Below, piece after piece: positions 41,730-51,198 of a stretch of 64,000 nt of DNA. The stretch is from Ruania alba (GTDB lineage: Bacteria; Actinomycetota; Actinomycetes; Actinomycetales; Beutenbergiaceae). Position 1 is the stretch's first letter. Each line of letters starts with the position of its first letter. The position numbers were made by a program, and so were the translations under genes. Under the pieces are notes generated by a model. It was not told the DNA's origin, ran no database searches, and worked only from the letters and a program-made list of their open reading frames with translations. The DNA is taken from the NCBI RefSeq assembly GCF_900105765.1, contig NZ_FNTX01000001.1, forward strand, positions 806,001 to 870,000. The letters run 5' to 3'.

Positions 41730-43184
41730 ATGCCGCAGCAGGACGCCACCGAGGCGCAGGTCTCGCGATCGCGACGGTACCTGCTTCCCGAGGCGGTCGG
41801 GCTGCTGCGAGCGGTCCGTCCGAGACCGCGGGATGTGTCCGCTCTCGGTGCGCTGCTCCGGGGCGGTGCCACTCTGGCCGACGTGGGCCTGTGGGCAGTC
41901 CGGAGGGCGGCCGGGCGACCGGTCCTGATCGACGATGACGGGGTGCTCACCGGTGCGGACCTGAACGTGGCGGTGCACCGGCTGATGGCGGCGATCGGGG
42001 ATTCGCCCGGGCGCGCGGTGGCGTGCCTGGGTGACCACCGTGGCCTGGTGGCCACGATCATCGCCGCCGGCGCCCTCGGGATCGACCTGACCCTGCTGAG
42101 CCCGCGGGCCGGAGAGCAGGCCCGACGGCGGGTGCTGAGTGGCGATGTCGGGCTCGTCCTCCACGACGGTCCGGCACGCCCGGACATCACACAGCGCCAG
42201 ATCGACGTGCGCGCGGTGCTGCAGCGGCCCGCGGGCCCCGTGCCGGCTGCCCGCCGCACCAGGATCCCGGCGCTCGTGCTGCACAGCTCCGGCAGCAGCG
42301 GTGCGCCCCACCCCCGCACCGAGCGCCGCGTGGGCTGGGCGCAACTTCCCACCGTCGTCTCCCTCGCAGCCGCCCTCGGCGCACGGCGGGGCGAGCCGAT
42401 GCTGGTGGCGGCACCGTTGAGCCACGGTCACGGGCTCTCCGCGCTCGCGGCCGGGCTGCTGGTGGGGGCACCTGTGCTCCTCGGCGCCTCCCGGCATGCC
42501 GACCACGGCCTGGCCTCGATCGCAGCTCACCGGGTCGGTACCTGGGTGGGCCTGCCCACCCAGCTGGCCGACCTGATGACGCAGGCCGGCGGCGCCCACC
42601 TGCCCTTGCGACGGATCGTGGTGGGGTCGGCACCGCTCTCGGCCATGGTGGTGGAGCAGGTCCGGTCCACGGTGGGGGAGGTGCTGGTGAACTACTACGG
42701 CACCACCGAGTCCGGGACGGTCACCATCGCCCGGCCCGCCGATCTCGCCGCCGACCCGGCGACCGTGGGACGCCCGGCCACCGGGGTGACTATCCGGATC
42801 CAGGACCCGGCCGGGTGGGTGCTCCCGCGCGGCGAGACCGGTGCGGTCCTGGTGCGCTCACCCTGGCGCGCAGCGGGGGAGCGGCCCTGGATCCGGACCG
42901 GCGACCTGGGACGGCTCGACGCGGCCGGGAGGCTGACGCTCGCGGGTCGAGAGGACGGCACCGTCATTGTCGGCGGGCACCGGGTCACCCTCGCCGCTGT
43001 GGCCGACTGGCTGGAACGCCAGATGGCTGTCGACCGTGCCGAGGTGACCGCAGTGCCGCACCCGCGCCTCGGTGAGGTGGTGCACGCCCGGATCGCCGGC
43101 GACGTCGACCTGCATGAGCTGCACACCCGCGCCCGCACCGAGCTCGGAGACGCGGCGGCCCCGCGGGAGATACGGGCGTGGTGA
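41730..43184 (+). CDS. AMP-binding (acyl-CoA synthetase-like) protein lacking the C-terminal catalytic lysine
   Basis: 484 residues of the ANL superfamily. Visible motifs are the phosphate loop LVLHSSGSSGAPHPRTERR near residue 185 (no Lys after the P, unlike TSGTTGxPKG), YYGTTESG near 322, and TGDLGRLDAAGRLTLAGRED near 390. The small C-terminal domain stops at ELGDAAAPREIRAW, just before the usual LPRT-x-GK segment, so the A10 lysine for adenylation is absent. Either the enzyme is inactive, uses only the thioester step, or gets help elsewhere. No frameshift continues the family downstream. It follows the SDR by 18 bp and overlaps the next gene, so an acyl-modification pair is conceivable. Confidence 0.78.
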   Translation: MPQQDATEAQVSRSRRYLLPEAVGLLRAVRPRPRDVSALGALLRGGATLADVGLWAVRRAAGRPVLIDDDGVLTGADLNVAVHRLMAAIGDSPGRAVACLGDHRGLVATIIAAGALGIDLTLLSPRAGEQARRRVLSGDVGLVLHDGPARPDITQRQIDVRAVLQRPAGPVPAARRTRIPALVLHSSGSSGAPHPRTERRVGWAQLPTVVSLAAALGARRGEPMLVAAPLSHGHGLSALAAGLLVGAPVLLGASRHADHGLASIAAHRVGTWVGLPTQLADLMTQAGGAHLPLRRIVVGSAPLSAMVVEQVRSTVGEVLVNYYGTTESGTVTIARPADLAADPATVGRPATGVTIRIQDPAGWVLPRGETGAVLVRSPWRAAGERPWIRTGDLGRLDAAGRLTLAGREDGTVIVGGHRVTLAAVADWLERQMAVDRAEVTAVPHPRLGEVVHARIAGDVDLHELHTRARTELGDAAAPREIRAW

Positions 43185-44134
43185 CCATGCACTTCCCGGC
43201 CCTGGTGGAGCGGCTGGTGCGCGAGCAGCGCCCCAGCTGGCTCGTCTATGACGGCCGGCACGACCCGTACCGACAGCAACTCAAGGCCGCCTTCCCGCGC
43301 GTTGGTCCCGAGGCGAGCTGCAACGACGCATGGCACCTGAACGCCGTCGGCGGATCCTGGCTGGTGGCCTACGGGAGCGCGCCCGCACGCCAGCGCGAGC
43401 ACCACGCCACCGAGGCGGAAGCCTGCCAGGCCATGTATGAGCGAGTGGTCGCGGCGGGGGAGACGCCCGTGACGGCCATCGGGCCGGGCGCTCTGCCGGA
43501 ACCGGTACGGGCGTTCATCGCCCAGCTCGGTGCCACCCCACGCGATACCCGTCTCGGGGACGTGCATGTGGCAGTCGACGGGGACATGGCCCACCGCATC
43601 GTGGTCACCGATACCGGATACGGTCTGGACTATCCATCGGTGCGACCACCCGCAGCCGGCCGTGCTCGCCTGCGAAGCGCCGAGCTGGAGGACGTGTGCC
43701 GGTTGCTGGTGGTCGAGCTCACCGCACGCCTGCGGCCGTGGGCGCCCGGGGAATCGCGGTGGGGTTTGCCGCTGAGGCTTTCCGATACCGAGCGGGTCCA
43801 GCGCTTGGCCGACCACCCGGTGGAACGGGTGATCAATGCTTGCATGGGCGAGCGTCCGCACGAGGTGCTGGAGGAGATCGGACAGCCTGCCGCCGTGCAC
43901 CTGCTGGACGAGAGACTCCGGGCTCTAGGGAGCGGCCCGGGTTGGATCCTTCTTCCCACCGGTGGTCCCGACGGCGTCAGGTTCACCGATCGGAGCGTGG
44001 ACTACGTGCTCGCCCGGGACGCCGGCGAGTACGTCATTTCCCACCGCCGGGAGCGCGCGAACGGTGACCACGAGATACTGCGCGTCGCAAACATCGACGA
44101 GGCGCGTACGCGGCTGGCCGAGCTGCTGACGTAG
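43181..44134 (+). CDS. Hypothetical protein, C-terminus loosely like Imm61-type proteins
   Basis: About 317 residues from GTG 43181, whose GTGA overlaps the AMP-binding stop; ATG 43187 or GTG 43178 are close alternatives. It has no signal peptide or membrane span. N-terminal blocks are SWLVYDGRHDPYRQQLKAAF and WLVAYGSAPARQREHHATEA. The C-terminal 60 residues (VDYVLARDAGEYVISHRRER and beyond) recall Imm61-family immunity proteins, but I would not rely on it. No toxin gene is adjacent. The protein could equally be a partner of the SDR/AMP-binding pair. Function unknown. Confidence 0.7.
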   Translation: MTMHFPALVERLVREQRPSWLVYDGRHDPYRQQLKAAFPRVGPEASCNDAWHLNAVGGSWLVAYGSAPARQREHHATEAEACQAMYERVVAAGETPVTAIGPGALPEPVRAFIAQLGATPRDTRLGDVHVAVDGDMAHRIVVTDTGYGLDYPSVRPPAAGRARLRSAELEDVCRLLVVELTARLRPWAPGESRWGLPLRLSDTERVQRLADHPVERVINACMGERPHEVLEEIGQPAAVHLLDERLRALGSGPGWILLPTGGPDGVRFTDRSVDYVLARDAGEYVISHRRERANGDHEILRVANIDEARTRLAELLT

Positions 44135-44175
44135 CCGGGCGGGAATCGACTGGCTCGGTACCGGACACCTCAGGC

Positions 44176-44181
44176 TAGACT
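44176..44181 (+). promoter_or_regulatory. Possible -10 box TAGACT for the ileS T-box transcript
   Basis: TAGACT lies just ahead of the T-box leader, as expected for a promoter that makes it. No clear -35 box is seen at 17-19 bp, so this is tentative. Confidence 0.4.
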
Positions 44182-44189
44182 GGCGGCAC

Positions 44190-44403
44190 AGGCACCGACC
44201 CGGCCATCACCGGTGAGCCTCCGGAAGAACAGCCCCGCTCCCCGGTGGGGCTCAGTAGAACCGGACGGGTAGGCCCGTCACAGCCCGGAACGAAGTGGTC
44301 GCGTGCGCCGACTCGGCGTCCGTGGCAAACGAGGTGGTACCGCGGGTCGCACCCGTTCGGGTGCGGATCGTCCTCGGCAGGATCGAGCCGAAGGACCGCG
44401 CAG
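44190..44403 (+). promoter_or_regulatory. Translational T-box riboswitch for isoleucine
   Basis: The leader of ileS senses uncharged tRNA-Ile. The isoleucine codon ATC at 44206-44208 sits where the specifier loop is expected. Two stable hairpins follow: AGCCCC/GGGGCT at 44231-44252 and GACGGG/CCCGTC at 44264-44279. The T-box sequence GAGGTGGTACCGCGGG at 44331-44346 is near-consensus and would pair with the free CCA end of tRNA. After a CGCACC/GGTGCG stem (44348-44365), GTCCT at 44370-44374 can pair with AGGAC at 44392-44396, the ribosome site of ileS, so the output is translational. This type is known for actinobacterial ileS. The exact 5' end is estimated. Confidence 0.93.
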
Positions 44404-47400
44404 ATGACCACCGAGCGCAACGAGTTGCACTTCCCGCGCCACACCCAGGCCGCCGGTGTGCAGCCTTCCCCCAGCCTGCCTGCCGTCGAAGAGCAGGTAC
44501 TGGCGTACTGGAAGGACGACGGCACCTTCGCCGCGTCCATCGAGAACCGGCCGGCCGGGCAGGACGGGGAGAACGAGTTCGTCTTCTACGACGGGCCCCC
44601 GTTCGCGAACGGCCTGCCGCACTACGGGCACTTGCTCACCGGGTACGTCAAGGACGTCGTCCCCCGGTTCCAGACCATGCTCGGCAAGCGGGTGGAGCGC
44701 CGGTTCGGGTGGGACACCCATGGACTGCCCGCCGAGCTGGAGGCCGAGCGGATCCTCGGCATCACCGACAAGACCCAGATCGAGGAGATGGGGCTCGAGG
44801 CGTTCAACAAAGAGTGCCGGGAGTCGGTGCTGCGCTACACGAAGGAGTGGGAGGAGTACGTCACCCGGCAGGCCCGGTGGGTGGACTTCGAGAACGACTA
44901 CAAGACGCTCGACCTTTCCTACATGGAGTCGGTGATCTGGGCGTTCAAGGAGCTCTACGACAAGGGCCTGGCCTACGAGGGCTACCGGGTGCTGCCGTAC
45001 TGCTGGCGGGACGAGACCCCGCTGTCCAACCACGAGCTGCGGATGGACGACGACACCTACCGGATGCGCCAGGACCCGGCCATCACGGTCGGGTTCCGGC
45101 TCGAGGTGACGGGCCCTGCGGTTCCGGGCGAGACGGTCGAGGCACTCACCGGCGCGCACCTGCTCATCTGGACCACCACGCCCTGGACGGTGCCGGCCAA
45201 CCTGGCGACCGCCGTCCACCCCGAGGTGAGCTACGCCGTCGTGGCCGACGGCGATGGGCACCGGTTCGTGCTCGCCGAGGCACGGCTGGGCGCCTATGCG
45301 CGGGAGCTGGGCGAGGAGCCGCAGGTGCTGGCCACCCTCCCCGGCGCCCAGCTCGCCGGGAGCCGGTATGCCCCGCCCTTCGCATACTTCGCCGGCCGGG
45401 AGAACGCCCACCAGGTGCTGCTGGCCGACTACGTCACCACCGACGACGGCACCGGCATCGTGCACATCGCTCCCGCCTACGGTGAGGAGGACAAGGTCGT
45501 CACCGACGCCGCCGGGATCGAGCCGGCCACCCCGGTGGACTCCGCCGGCAAGTTCGATACAGAAGTGCCCGACTACGCCGGAGTCAACGTCTTCGACGCC
45601 AACCCGCAGATCATCAAGGACCTGAAGGCCGGCAGCGGCGGGGCGCAAGGACAGGGTGCGGTGCTGCTGCGCCACGAGACCTACGACCACTCCTACCCGC
45701 ACTGCTGGCGGTGCAAGAACCCGCTCATCTACCGGGCGGTCTCCTCCTGGTTCGTGAAGGTGACCGAGTTCCGGGACCGGATGGTCGAGCTGAACGATGA
45801 GATCACCTGGGTGCCCGAGCACATCAAGGATGGCCAGTTCGGCAAGTGGCTCGCAGGCGCGCGGGACTGGTCCATCTCCAGGAACCGGTACTGGGGCACC
45901 CCCATCCCGGTGTGGGTGAGCGACGATCCGGATTACCCGCGGATCGACGTGTACGGCTCGCTGGCCGACCTCGAGGCCGACTTCGGGGTGCAGGTGACGG
46001 ACCTGCACCGCCCGTTCATCGACGAGCTCACCCGCGCCAACCCGGATGATCCCACCGGGAAGTCGACCATGCGCCGCATCCCGGACGTTTTCGACGTGTG
46101 GTTCGACTCCGGGTCGATGCCGTTCGCACAGGTGCACTACCCGTTCCAGAACGCCGACTGGTTCGAGAACCACTACCCGGGTGACTTCATCGTGGAGTAC
46201 ATCGGGCAGACCCGCGGCTGGTTCTACACGCTGCACGTGCTCGCCACCGCGCTGTTCGACCGACCGGCGTTCCGCACCTGCGTCTCGCACGGCATCATCC
46301 TCGGCGACGACGGACGCAAGGCGAGCAAGTCGCTGCGCAACTTCCCGGACCCGATGGAGATGTTTCACCAGCACGGATCGGACGCAGTGCGCCTGTCCCT
46401 GATGGGCTCGCCGGTGCTGCGCGGCGGCAACCTGGTGGTGGCCGAGGAATCGATCCGCGACCAGGTCCGCCAGCTGCTGCTGCCGGTGTGGAACACCTGG
46501 TACTTCTTCGGGTTGTACGCCAACACCTGCAATGACGGCGCAGGGATCGACGTGCGTGCGCCCCGGCCTGAGGAGGTTCCGGATCTGGACGACATGGACC
46601 GGTACGTGCTGGCGCGCACCCGGTCGTTGGTCGAGGCGGTCCGGGCTGATCTGGAGACCTACGAGATCGCGGGTGCGGTCGGCCGGCTCCGGGAACACCT
46701 GGACATGCTCACCAACTGGTACGTCCGTACCTCACGGCAGCGCTTCTGGGACGAGGACGAGGGTGCGTACCAGACCCTGTACACCGTCCTCGAGGTGCTG
46801 CTGCGGGTGATGGCACCACTGGCGCCGATGATCACCGAGGAGGTGTGGCGAGGCCTCACCGGTGGCCGCAGCGTGCACCTGACCGACTGGCCGGTGCCGG
46901 GGGCCCCGGCCGAGGATGACCCGACGGCGGCTGCCCTGCTGGCCGATGACGAGCTGGTGACGGCGATGGACGCCGTCCGGGACGTCGTCTCCGTGACGCA
47001 CGGGTTGCGCAAGGCGAACCAGCTGCGGGTCCGCCAGCCGCTGCGCAGCGTCCGGGTGGCCGTGGCCGACCCGGACCGGCTCGCCCCGTTCACCGAGCTG
47101 GTGGCCGAGGAGGTCAACGTCAAGGACGTGGCCGTGCTCGACCTCGCCGACGGCGCCGCCGCTGAGTACGGGGTGTACACCAAACTCACCGTGAACGCCC
47201 GTGCCGCCGGGCCACGGCTCGGCAAGGACGTGCAGCGTGCGATCGCCGGTGCCCGAAGCGGTGCCTGGGAGCAGGACGGCGACCAGGTGAGCGTGGACGG
47301 CATCGCCCTCGAGGAGGGTGAGTTCACGCTCACCACCGAGATCGAGGACCGGTTCGGGGACACCATCGCCGCGGGTGTGCTGCCCGGCGGCGGGTTCGTG

Positions 47401-47682
47401 GTGCTCGACCTGGAGCTGGACGACGAGCTCATCGGCGACGGGTACGCCCGGGACGTGGTGCGGCAGGTGCAGGATGCGCGTAAGAACGCCGGTCTGCACG
47501 TCTCCGACCGGATCACCCTCGCCCTCGGGGTACCCGGGCAGTGGGCGCAGGCGGTCGTGGACCGGAAGGAGTTCATCGCTGCTGAGACGCTGGCGGTGGA
47601 CGTGCACGTGGACGCGGCACCGGTGATGGGTGAGGACGACCGGGTGGTCGGGATCGATCTGAGCAAGGAGGACTCACCGTGA
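44404..47682 (+). CDS. ileS: Isoleucyl-tRNA synthetase, eukaryote-like type (IleRS2)
   Basis: 1092 residues from ATG 44404, with AAGGA upstream in the T-box sequestrator. The class I motif is [14 protein letters not shown] near residue 69, the KMSKS loop is [16 protein letters not shown] near 638, and an editing domain is inserted between them. The anticodon-binding domain and a long C-terminal region follow. The variant [10 protein letters not shown], rather than GWDCHGLP, marks the eukaryote-like IleRS group, whose members are often less sensitive to mupirocin; sensitivity here cannot be read from sequence. It charges tRNA-Ile in the cytosol. The gene overlaps folC by 4 bp (GTGA), so folate-ligase expression may follow the isoleucine T-box. 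Confidence 0.95.
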   Translation: MTTERNELHFPRHTQAAGVQPSPSLPAVEEQVLAYWKDDGTFAASIENRPAGQDGENEFVFYDGPPFANGLPHYGHLLTGYVKDVVPRFQTMLGKRVERRFGWDTHGLPAELEAERILGITDKTQIEEMGLEAFNKECRESVLRYTKEWEEYVTRQARWVDFENDYKTLDLSYMESVIWAFKELYDKGLAYEGYRVLPYCWRDETPLSNHELRMDDDTYRMRQDPAITVGFRLEVTGPAVPGETVEALTGAHLLIWTTTPWTVPANLATAVHPEVSYAVVADGDGHRFVLAEARLGAYARELGEEPQVLATLPGAQLAGSRYAPPFAYFAGRENAHQVLLADYVTTDDGTGIVHIAPAYGEEDKVVTDAAGIEPATPVDSAGKFDTEVPDYAGVNVFDANPQIIKDLKAGSGGAQGQGAVLLRHETYDHSYPHCWRCKNPLIYRAVSSWFVKVTEFRDRMVELNDEITWVPEHIKDGQFGKWLAGARDWSISRNRYWGTPIPVWVSDDPDYPRIDVYGSLADLEADFGVQVTDLHRPFIDELTRANPDDPTGKSTMRRIPDVFDVWFDSGSMPFAQVHYPFQNADWFENHYPGDFIVEYIGQTRGWFYTLHVLATALFDRPAFRTCVSHGIILGDDGRKASKSLRNFPDPMEMFHQHGSDAVRLSLMGSPVLRGGNLVVAEESIRDQVRQLLLPVWNTWYFFGLYANTCNDGAGIDVRAPRPEEVPDLDDMDRYVLARTRSLVEAVRADLETYEIAGAVGRLREHLDMLTNWYVRTSRQRFWDEDEGAYQTLYTVLEVLLRVMAPLAPMITEEVWRGLTGGRSVHLTDWPVPGAPAEDDPTAAALLADDELVTAMDAVRDVVSVTHGLRKANQLRVRQPLRSVRVAVADPDRLAPFTELVAEEVNVKDVAVLDLADGAAAEYGVYTKLTVNARAAGPRLGKDVQRAIAGARSGAWEQDGDQVSVDGIALEEGEFTLTTEIEDRFGDTIAAGVLPGGGFVVLDLELDDELIGDGYARDVVRQVQDARKNAGLHVSDRITLALGVPGQWAQAVVDRKEFIAAETLAVDVHVDAAPVMGEDDRVVGIDLSKEDSP

Positions 47683-49175
47683 GCGACGAGCAGGGCAGGT
47701 CCTTACCGGACACCTCGGGGATCCGCACCGGCGGGGCGGCCGACGGCGAGCCGGACCAGAGCGCGACCGCTCCGGCAGGCGGGACCGAGGCGGAGGAGCA
47801 GGCCAAGGCCATCTACGCCGAGATCCTCTCCCGGGCGCCGGAGCACAAGATTTCGCCGACGATCGACCGGGTGGCGGCGTTGGTGGACCTGCTCGGCAAC
47901 CCGCAGCACTCCTACCGGGCGATCCACCTGACCGGCACCAACGGGAAGACGTCCACGGCGAGGATGGTGGAGCGGCTGCTCCGTGAGATGGGGCTGCGTA
48001 CCGGCCGGTTCACCTCGCCGCACCTGCACAACGTGCGGGAGCGGATCGCGATCGACGGTGAGCCGATCTCTGCGACCGCATTCGTGGAGGTCTGGCACGA
48101 CATCGAGCCCTACGTGCAGATCGTGGACGCGCAGCTGGAGGAGAAGGGGCACCCGCGGCTGAACTTCTTCGAGGTGCTGGCTGCGTTCGCCTTCGCCGCT
48201 TTCGCCGATGCCCCGGTCGATGTGGCCGTGGTGGAGGTCGGACTCGGCGGGGAGTGGGACTCCACGAACGTGATCGACGGCGACGTCGCCGTGCTGACAC
48301 CCATCGCCCGCGACCACGAGAAGTGGCTTGGTCACTCGCTCGAGGAGATCGCGACGGTCAAGTCGGGCATCATCAAACAGCTCGACCCGCCGGCCGTGGT
48401 GGTGACCGCCGAGCAGGACGACGAGGTGGCTGCCGTGATCGCACGGCGGGCCGTGGAACGCGGGGCCCGGCTGGTCGCCCAGGGGTACGACATCGAAGTA
48501 GCAGAACGCACCATGGCCGTCGGCGGGCAACTCGTGAACCTGCGGGGCACCGGTGGGTTGTACACCGACATCTTCCTGCCGCTGCACGGTCCGCACCAGG
48601 CGCAGAACGCGCTGATCGCCCTGACGGCAGTGGAGCAGTTCCTCGGGGGCGGGGCCCTCGGGGCGGAGGTCGTCGAGGCCGCATTCGGCGATGCCACCTC
48701 GCCCGGACGGATGGAACTGGTGCGGTCCAGCCCTGCCGTCCTGGTGGACGCCGCACACAACCCGGCCGGAGCCGGTGTGCTCGTGCAGGCGCTGGACGAG
48801 GCGTTCGCGTTCACCCGTCTGGTGGGTGTGGTGGGCGTGATGGAGGAGAAGGACGCCGAGGGGATCCTCTCGGTGCTCGAGCCGGTGCTGGACGAGGTGG
48901 TGATCACCCAGTCCACCTCCATGCGATCGATGGATGCCGATGACCTTGCCGAGATCGCTCGGGACGTCTTCGACCCCGACCAGGTGCACGTGCAGGCGAG
49001 CCTGCCGAACGCGATCTCGGTCGCTGCCGACCTGGCAGAGCAGGGGGAGCGGGACCAGATCGCCTCCGGCACAGGGGTGCTCGTGACAGGGTCGGTGATC
49101 CTCGCGGCCGAGGCACGAGCCGTGTTCGGCAAGGACAAGCCACCGCGGAGGCCTGGGCGTTCCTCGACGTCCTGA
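47679..49175 (+). CDS. folC: Folylpolyglutamate / dihydrofolate synthase
   Basis: 498 residues from GTG 47679, overlapping the ileS stop. The Mur-ligase-type ATP loop is [19 protein letters not shown] near residue 83. Folate-type features follow in [20 protein letters not shown] and [30 protein letters not shown] near residue 350 is the second conserved block. The enzyme joins glutamate to dihydropteroate and then to reduced folates in the cytosol. The first 40 residues are poorly conserved and may be disordered. In M. tuberculosis the order is valS-folC-DUF4233-ndk; here folC follows ileS and DUF4233-ndk are 12.4 kb away. A TAA/TGA stop is followed by a 126-bp gap without a clear hairpin. 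Confidence 0.93.
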   Translation: MSDEQGRSLPDTSGIRTGGAADGEPDQSATAPAGGTEAEEQAKAIYAEILSRAPEHKISPTIDRVAALVDLLGNPQHSYRAIHLTGTNGKTSTARMVERLLREMGLRTGRFTSPHLHNVRERIAIDGEPISATAFVEVWHDIEPYVQIVDAQLEEKGHPRLNFFEVLAAFAFAAFADAPVDVAVVEVGLGGEWDSTNVIDGDVAVLTPIARDHEKWLGHSLEEIATVKSGIIKQLDPPAVVVTAEQDDEVAAVIARRAVERGARLVAQGYDIEVAERTMAVGGQLVNLRGTGGLYTDIFLPLHGPHQAQNALIALTAVEQFLGGGALGAEVVEAAFGDATSPGRMELVRSSPAVLVDAAHNPAGAGVLVQALDEAFAFTRLVGVVGVMEEKDAEGILSVLEPVLDEVVITQSTSMRSMDADDLAEIARDVFDPDQVHVQASLPNAISVAADLAEQGERDQIASGTGVLVTGSVILAAEARAVFGKDKPPRRPGRSSTS

Positions 49176-49301
49176 TTCGTTGTCCCCAGCGACACACCCG
49201 ATGTCCGCCCATCCACACCCCTTCCTGCTGGTGTTGCCGGCGTTCCGCCTCGTGCACTGGAGTAGCGGGCAGAGAGGGAGCACACTGGAAGGGTGATCGG
49301 G

Positions 49302-49697
49302 GTGGACCTGGGCACATGGGTGTCGATCGGTAGCCTGCTGGCTGTAGCGGTGGGTCTGTTCGCCGCGCTCAACTCCAGTAACAAGCGGCTGCGGTCAGAG
49401 GTGAAGGGCGACATCGCTCGGTTGGATCAGAACCTGACCGTCACACGGTCAGAGTTGAAGGGCGACATTGCGGAGTTGCGCACAGAGCTCAAGGGCGACA
49501 TTGCGGAGTTGCGCACAGAGCTCAAGGGCGACATTGCGGAGTTGCGCACAGAGCTCAAGGGCGACATTGCGGAGCTGCGCACAGAGCTCAAGGGCGATCT
49601 TTCCCGACTTGATGAGCGTGTCTACGCGTTGGCGGCGGGCCTGCGGCCGCAACTTGTCCCTGAAGGAGGACCGGAGCGGGAACACCGGTCCGGCTGA
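49302..49697 (+). CDS. Membrane-anchored protein with perfect 11-residue coiled-coil repeats
   Basis: 131 residues from GTG 49302, with GGAAGGG eight bases upstream (GTG 49293 has no such site). One membrane helix spans about residues 5-23 (VSIGSLLAVAVGLFAAL). It is followed by ELKGDIAELRT repeated four times, with weaker copies before and after. An 11-residue period fits a hendecad, right-handed coiled coil as in apolipoprotein-like or tether proteins. The C-terminal tail (ALAAGLRPQLVPEGG) is plain. The function is unknown; a membrane-tethered rod or spacer is a guess. The repeat is nearly perfect in DNA too, so its copy number may vary between strains. Confidence 0.72.
   Translation: MDLGTWVSIGSLLAVAVGLFAALNSSNKRLRSEVKGDIARLDQNLTVTRSELKGDIAELRTELKGDIAELRTELKGDIAELRTELKGDIAELRTELKGDLSRLDERVYALAAGLRPQLVPEGGPEREHRSG
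49452..49600 (+). repeat. 33-bp tandem repeat, 4.5 copies, inside the coiled-coil gene
   Basis: Unit one is 49452-49484, then exact 33-bp steps to 49583 and a partial fifth copy. Units differ only at a few bases (GAGTTG or GAGCTC; AGTTG or AGCTG). Each unit encodes ELKGDIAELRT. The high identity suggests recent expansion or frequent recombination. Confidence 0.9.
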
Positions 49698-49717
49698 GAC
49701 CCGGGTGCCGGTGGGCA

Positions 49718-49723
49718 TAGGGT
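49718..49723 (+). promoter_or_regulatory. -10-like box TAGGGT, probable leaderless start of galE
   Basis: TAGGGT ends 6 nt before the GTG at 49730 with no ribosome site between. Confidence 0.5.
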
Positions 49724-49729
49724 GAACGT

Positions 49730-50749
49730 GTGAAGGTCCTCGTCACCGGCGGAGCCGGGTACCTCGGGTCCGTGACGGCGACCGCCTTGGAGCAGGCCGG
49801 GCACCTTCCGGTGATCCTCGACTCGTTGCTGACTGGGCCACGTAGCTTCACCCGCGGCCGGGTCTTCTACGAGGGGGATGTGGCCGACCGCGCGTTGCTG
49901 CGGCGCATCCTGGCTGAGCATCCCGACATCGGCGTCACCGTGCACATGGCGGCCCGGGCGAGTGTGCCCGACTCGGTGGCCGACCCGGTGGCCTACTACC
50001 GCGACAACGTGGCCAAGTCCGTGGAACTGTTCGACTGTCTCACCGCGGCCGGCCACCCCCGGGTGCTGTTCTCCTCGTCGGCTGCCGTGTACGCGGCGGC
50101 ACCGACGTTCGAGGTCAGTGAGACCTCACCGGTTGCTCCCGGTTCGCCCTATGCGCGGACCAAGCTGATGGTCGAGCAGATCCTGCAGGATCTCGCGGCT
50201 GCCACCGACCTGCGTGGGGTGATCCTGCGCTACTTCAACCCGGTGGGCTCGGACCCGGATCTGCGCAGCGGTATCCATGCGGCCGAGCCCACGCACGTGC
50301 TCGGTCAGCTGATCCGCACGGCACGGGGGGAACAGGACCACTTCACCCTCACCGGTACCGACCTGCCCACCCGGGACGGCACCGGTCTGCGGGACTACGT
50401 ACACGCCTGGGATCTCGCCCGCGCTCATGTACGGGCGGTGGAGCGATTCGATCAGGTGCTCACCGCCGTCGGGGAGAACACCGTGGTCCTCAACATCGGC
50501 ACCGGCACCGGCGTGACCGTGCGGGAGCTGCACGCCGCCGTCGAGCGGGTGGCCGGGGCGGTCGTCCCACTGCGGGAGGCACCGGCACGGCCGGGGGACG
50601 CCGTCGGCGCCTATGCACGCGTCGACCGTGCCCATGAGCTGCTCGGCTGGCAGGCCGAGCTCACCCTCGACGAGGCGATCGCGTCGTCCCTGGCGTGGGC
50701 CGAGCGCCGGACCGACCTGCTTCGTGCCCGTCCCCGCGACGACGGATGA
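49730..50749 (+). CDS. galE: UDP-glucose 4-epimerase
   Basis: 339 residues from GTG 49730. It is an extended SDR: GGAGYLGS near residue 8 holds NAD, and SPYARTKLMVEQ near 141 has the Tyr/Lys pair with the Ser in FSSSAAVYA. The substrate loop LRYFNPVGSDPDLRSG near 163 is typical of GalE rather than dehydratases. It interconverts UDP-glucose and UDP-galactose in the cytosol for galactose use or cell-wall sugars. Its stop overlaps the ATG of the SRPBCC gene. No other galactose gene is near, so it may serve glycan synthesis rather than galactose catabolism. Confidence 0.9.
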   Translation: MKVLVTGGAGYLGSVTATALEQAGHLPVILDSLLTGPRSFTRGRVFYEGDVADRALLRRILAEHPDIGVTVHMAARASVPDSVADPVAYYRDNVAKSVELFDCLTAAGHPRVLFSSSAAVYAAAPTFEVSETSPVAPGSPYARTKLMVEQILQDLAAATDLRGVILRYFNPVGSDPDLRSGIHAAEPTHVLGQLIRTARGEQDHFTLTGTDLPTRDGTGLRDYVHAWDLARAHVRAVERFDQVLTAVGENTVVLNIGTGTGVTVRELHAAVERVAGAVVPLREAPARPGDAVGAYARVDRAHELLGWQAELTLDEAIASSLAWAERRTDLLRARPRDDG

Positions 50750-51198
50750 TCCGGTTCCGTACGGAGACCGCCCTCGACGCGGCTCCGGCCGCCGCCTTCG
50801 ACGCGTCGCTCGACATCGGTGCCCACCTGGCCTCGATGGCTGCGAGCGAGGAGACTGCTGTGGCCGGGGTGACGTCGGGCAACATCGGCCTGGGCGAGAC
50901 GGTCACCTGGCGCGCGCGGCACTTCGGCCTGTGGTGGACGATGACCAGCACGATCACCCAGCTGGATCGTCCGGTCTCCTTCACCGATGAACAGGTCCGT
51001 GGCCCGTTCGCCCAGTTCCGGCACGTGCACCGGTTCGAACCACGGCCCGACGGCGGAACGACGATGACTGACGACGTCACCTTCATCGCCCCGTTCGGGG
51101 CACTGGGTCGGGTGGCCGAGCGAGCCGTCCTCGGGCGGTACGTGCGCAGGCTGATCGAGTCGCGCAACGAGTGGTTGCGGCGGTACCTGGATCAGTGA
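50746..51198 (+). CDS. SRPBCC (START-like) family protein
   Basis: 150 residues from ATG 50746, overlapping the galE stop. The pattern starts IRFRTETALDAAPAAAFDAS, with TWRARHFGLWWTMTSTITQL and QFRHVHRFEPRPDGGTTMTD near the middle, and ends in a long helix (GRYVRRLIESRNEWLRRYLD). This is the helix-grip fold of small ligand-binding SRPBCC proteins, often annotated as cyclase/dehydrase-like. The ligand is unknown. The 3' end overlaps the convergent DinB gene by 7 bp. Confidence 0.85.
   Translation: MIRFRTETALDAAPAAAFDASLDIGAHLASMAASEETAVAGVTSGNIGLGETVTWRARHFGLWWTMTSTITQLDRPVSFTDEQVRGPFAQFRHVHRFEPRPDGGTTMTDDVTFIAPFGALGRVAERAVLGRYVRRLIESRNEWLRRYLDQ

Noticed and set aside
44278-46698. 806-codon open frame antisense to ileS
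   Set aside because: It mirrors the GC-rich third-position pattern of ileS, has no domain or ribosome site, and its product is low-complexity. The same applies to the long antisense frames opposite accD1 (32116-34224), valS (9184-10713) and folC (47703-49283).
49452-49600. Regular direct repeats resembling a CRISPR array
   Set aside because: The units are contiguous 33-bp coding repeats with no spacers and no cas genes nearby.
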